Notes under the pieces: model-generated
What the model was told of the DNA's origin: nothing
Database searches by the model: none
Seen by the model: only the letters and a program-made list of their open reading frames with translations
Translations under genes and position numbers: made by a program
NCBI GenBank assembly: GCA_041748615.1
Contig: JBGTCY010000266.1
Span: forward strand, 1-5,529
DNA from: JBGTCY01 sp041748615
GTDB lineage: Bacteria > Bacteroidota > Bacteroidia > Chitinophagales > CAIOSU01
Direction: 5' to 3'
DNA: 5,529 bases
Shown here: positions 5,199 to 5,529 of the stretch, piece by piece
How the letters are laid out: each line of letters opens with the position of its first letter
How positions within the stretch are numbered: position 1 is the stretch's first letter

Positions 5199-5529
5199 AT
5201 GTTTCATCCGTTAATTCCCGTTTTACAGCGATTAAGCGAATATCTTCTATCCGGTGATAAAAAACTTGAAGAGGTAAAAACTCTCGTTTTCCGGCACAAC
5301 AAATGGTTTACTCCTGAAAATATTGAATTATCCCTGAAAGCAATTGCGGAGAACTATCTTCAACCCGAACTGCTGGAGAAATGGATAAAATCTTATCCTG
5401 AAGTAGAAAAAAGAAAACAGGGGAAACGCATCGGACTCATCATGGCGGGAAATATACCCTTAGCCGGATTTCATGATTTTTTATGCGTCATCATTACCGG
5501 GAATATCGCGGTGATGAAGCTCTCGTCAA
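5199..5529 (+). CDS. LuxC-like acyl-CoA reductase (3'-partial)
   Basis: An open frame starts at ATG 5199-5201 and runs off the window, giving 110 residues; full-length members have roughly 330-480. The N-terminal 70 residues are helical and charged. Residues 76-96 (KRIGLIMAGNIPLAGFHDFLC) carry the M-A-G-N-x-P-L-x-G-x-H-D signature of the LuxC/acyl-CoA reductase branch of the aldehyde dehydrogenase fold, and GNIAVMKLSS (101-110) continues the cofactor-binding region. These enzymes reduce fatty acyl groups to aldehydes with NADPH. The catalytic cysteine lies beyond the window. In many Bacteroidota this gene and a dicluster ferredoxin lie beside serC and a phosphoglycerate dehydrogenase gene, which I would expect further right. 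No clear promoter or ribosome-binding site is visible in the 69 bp gap. Confidence 0.88.
   Translation, partial: MFHPLIPVLQRLSEYLLSGDKKLEEVKTLVFRHNKWFTPENIELSLKAIAENYLQPELLEKWIKSYPEVEKRKQGKRIGLIMAGNIPLAGFHDFLCVIITGNIAVMKLSS

Overview
The window looks like a chromosomal stretch of a Bacteroidota bacterium. The evidence is a gene end with a SprB-like repeat and a type A C-terminal sorting domain of the type IX secretion system, a promoter of the TTG / TAnnTTTG kind, near-absent Shine-Dalgarno sequences, and a Bacteroidota-style pair of 2[4Fe-4S] ferredoxin and LuxC-like acyl-CoA reductase. Base composition is moderately AT-rich and even across the genes. I see no insertion sequence, CRISPR array, phage gene or other sign of recent transfer.

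Layout. Positions 1-536 (+) hold the 3' end of a large secreted, cell-surface type protein. Its stop overlaps the stop of a convergent minus-strand pair: tilS (533-1879), preceded by and overlapping a small TPR protein gene (1872-2198). After a 75 bp divergent gap comes a plus-strand pair: an unrecognised exported protein (2274-2828), then three bases later a GT-B glycosyltransferase of the DUF3524/GTDC1 (tRNA-queuosine mannosyltransferase, QTMAN-like) family (2832-3953).

The 293 bp gap at 3954-4246 is the densest non-coding part. It holds a strong hairpin terminator (3954-3984) and, on the minus strand, a 122-nt tRNA-like RNA (3987-4108) with closed acceptor, D, anticodon-like and T arms but a 54-nt variable region. 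It also holds a matching Bacteroidota promoter for that RNA (4130-4161) and two near-identical palindromes 31 bp apart just before an Lrp/AsnC regulator gene (4247-4753). Convergent to that regulator is an Alvin-type 2[4Fe-4S] ferredoxin (4782-5129, minus). Divergent from the ferredoxin is the start of a LuxC-like acyl-CoA reductase (5199-5529, cut by the window edge).

How they fit together. Two genes bear on tRNA modification: TilS makes lysidine at C34 of tRNA-Ile(CAU), and the QTMAN-like protein belongs to the family whose animal member mannosylates queuosine at position 34 of tRNA-Asp. Directly beyond the latter, on the opposite strand, lies the tRNA-like RNA, whose predicted 7-nt loop carries U-G-U-C, the U33-G34-U35 element read by tRNA-guanine transglycosylase and an Asp-like GUC anticodon. 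Whether this is coincidence or a functional link is the most interesting question in the window. The ferredoxin/acyl-CoA reductase pair looks metabolic and ordinary for this phylum.
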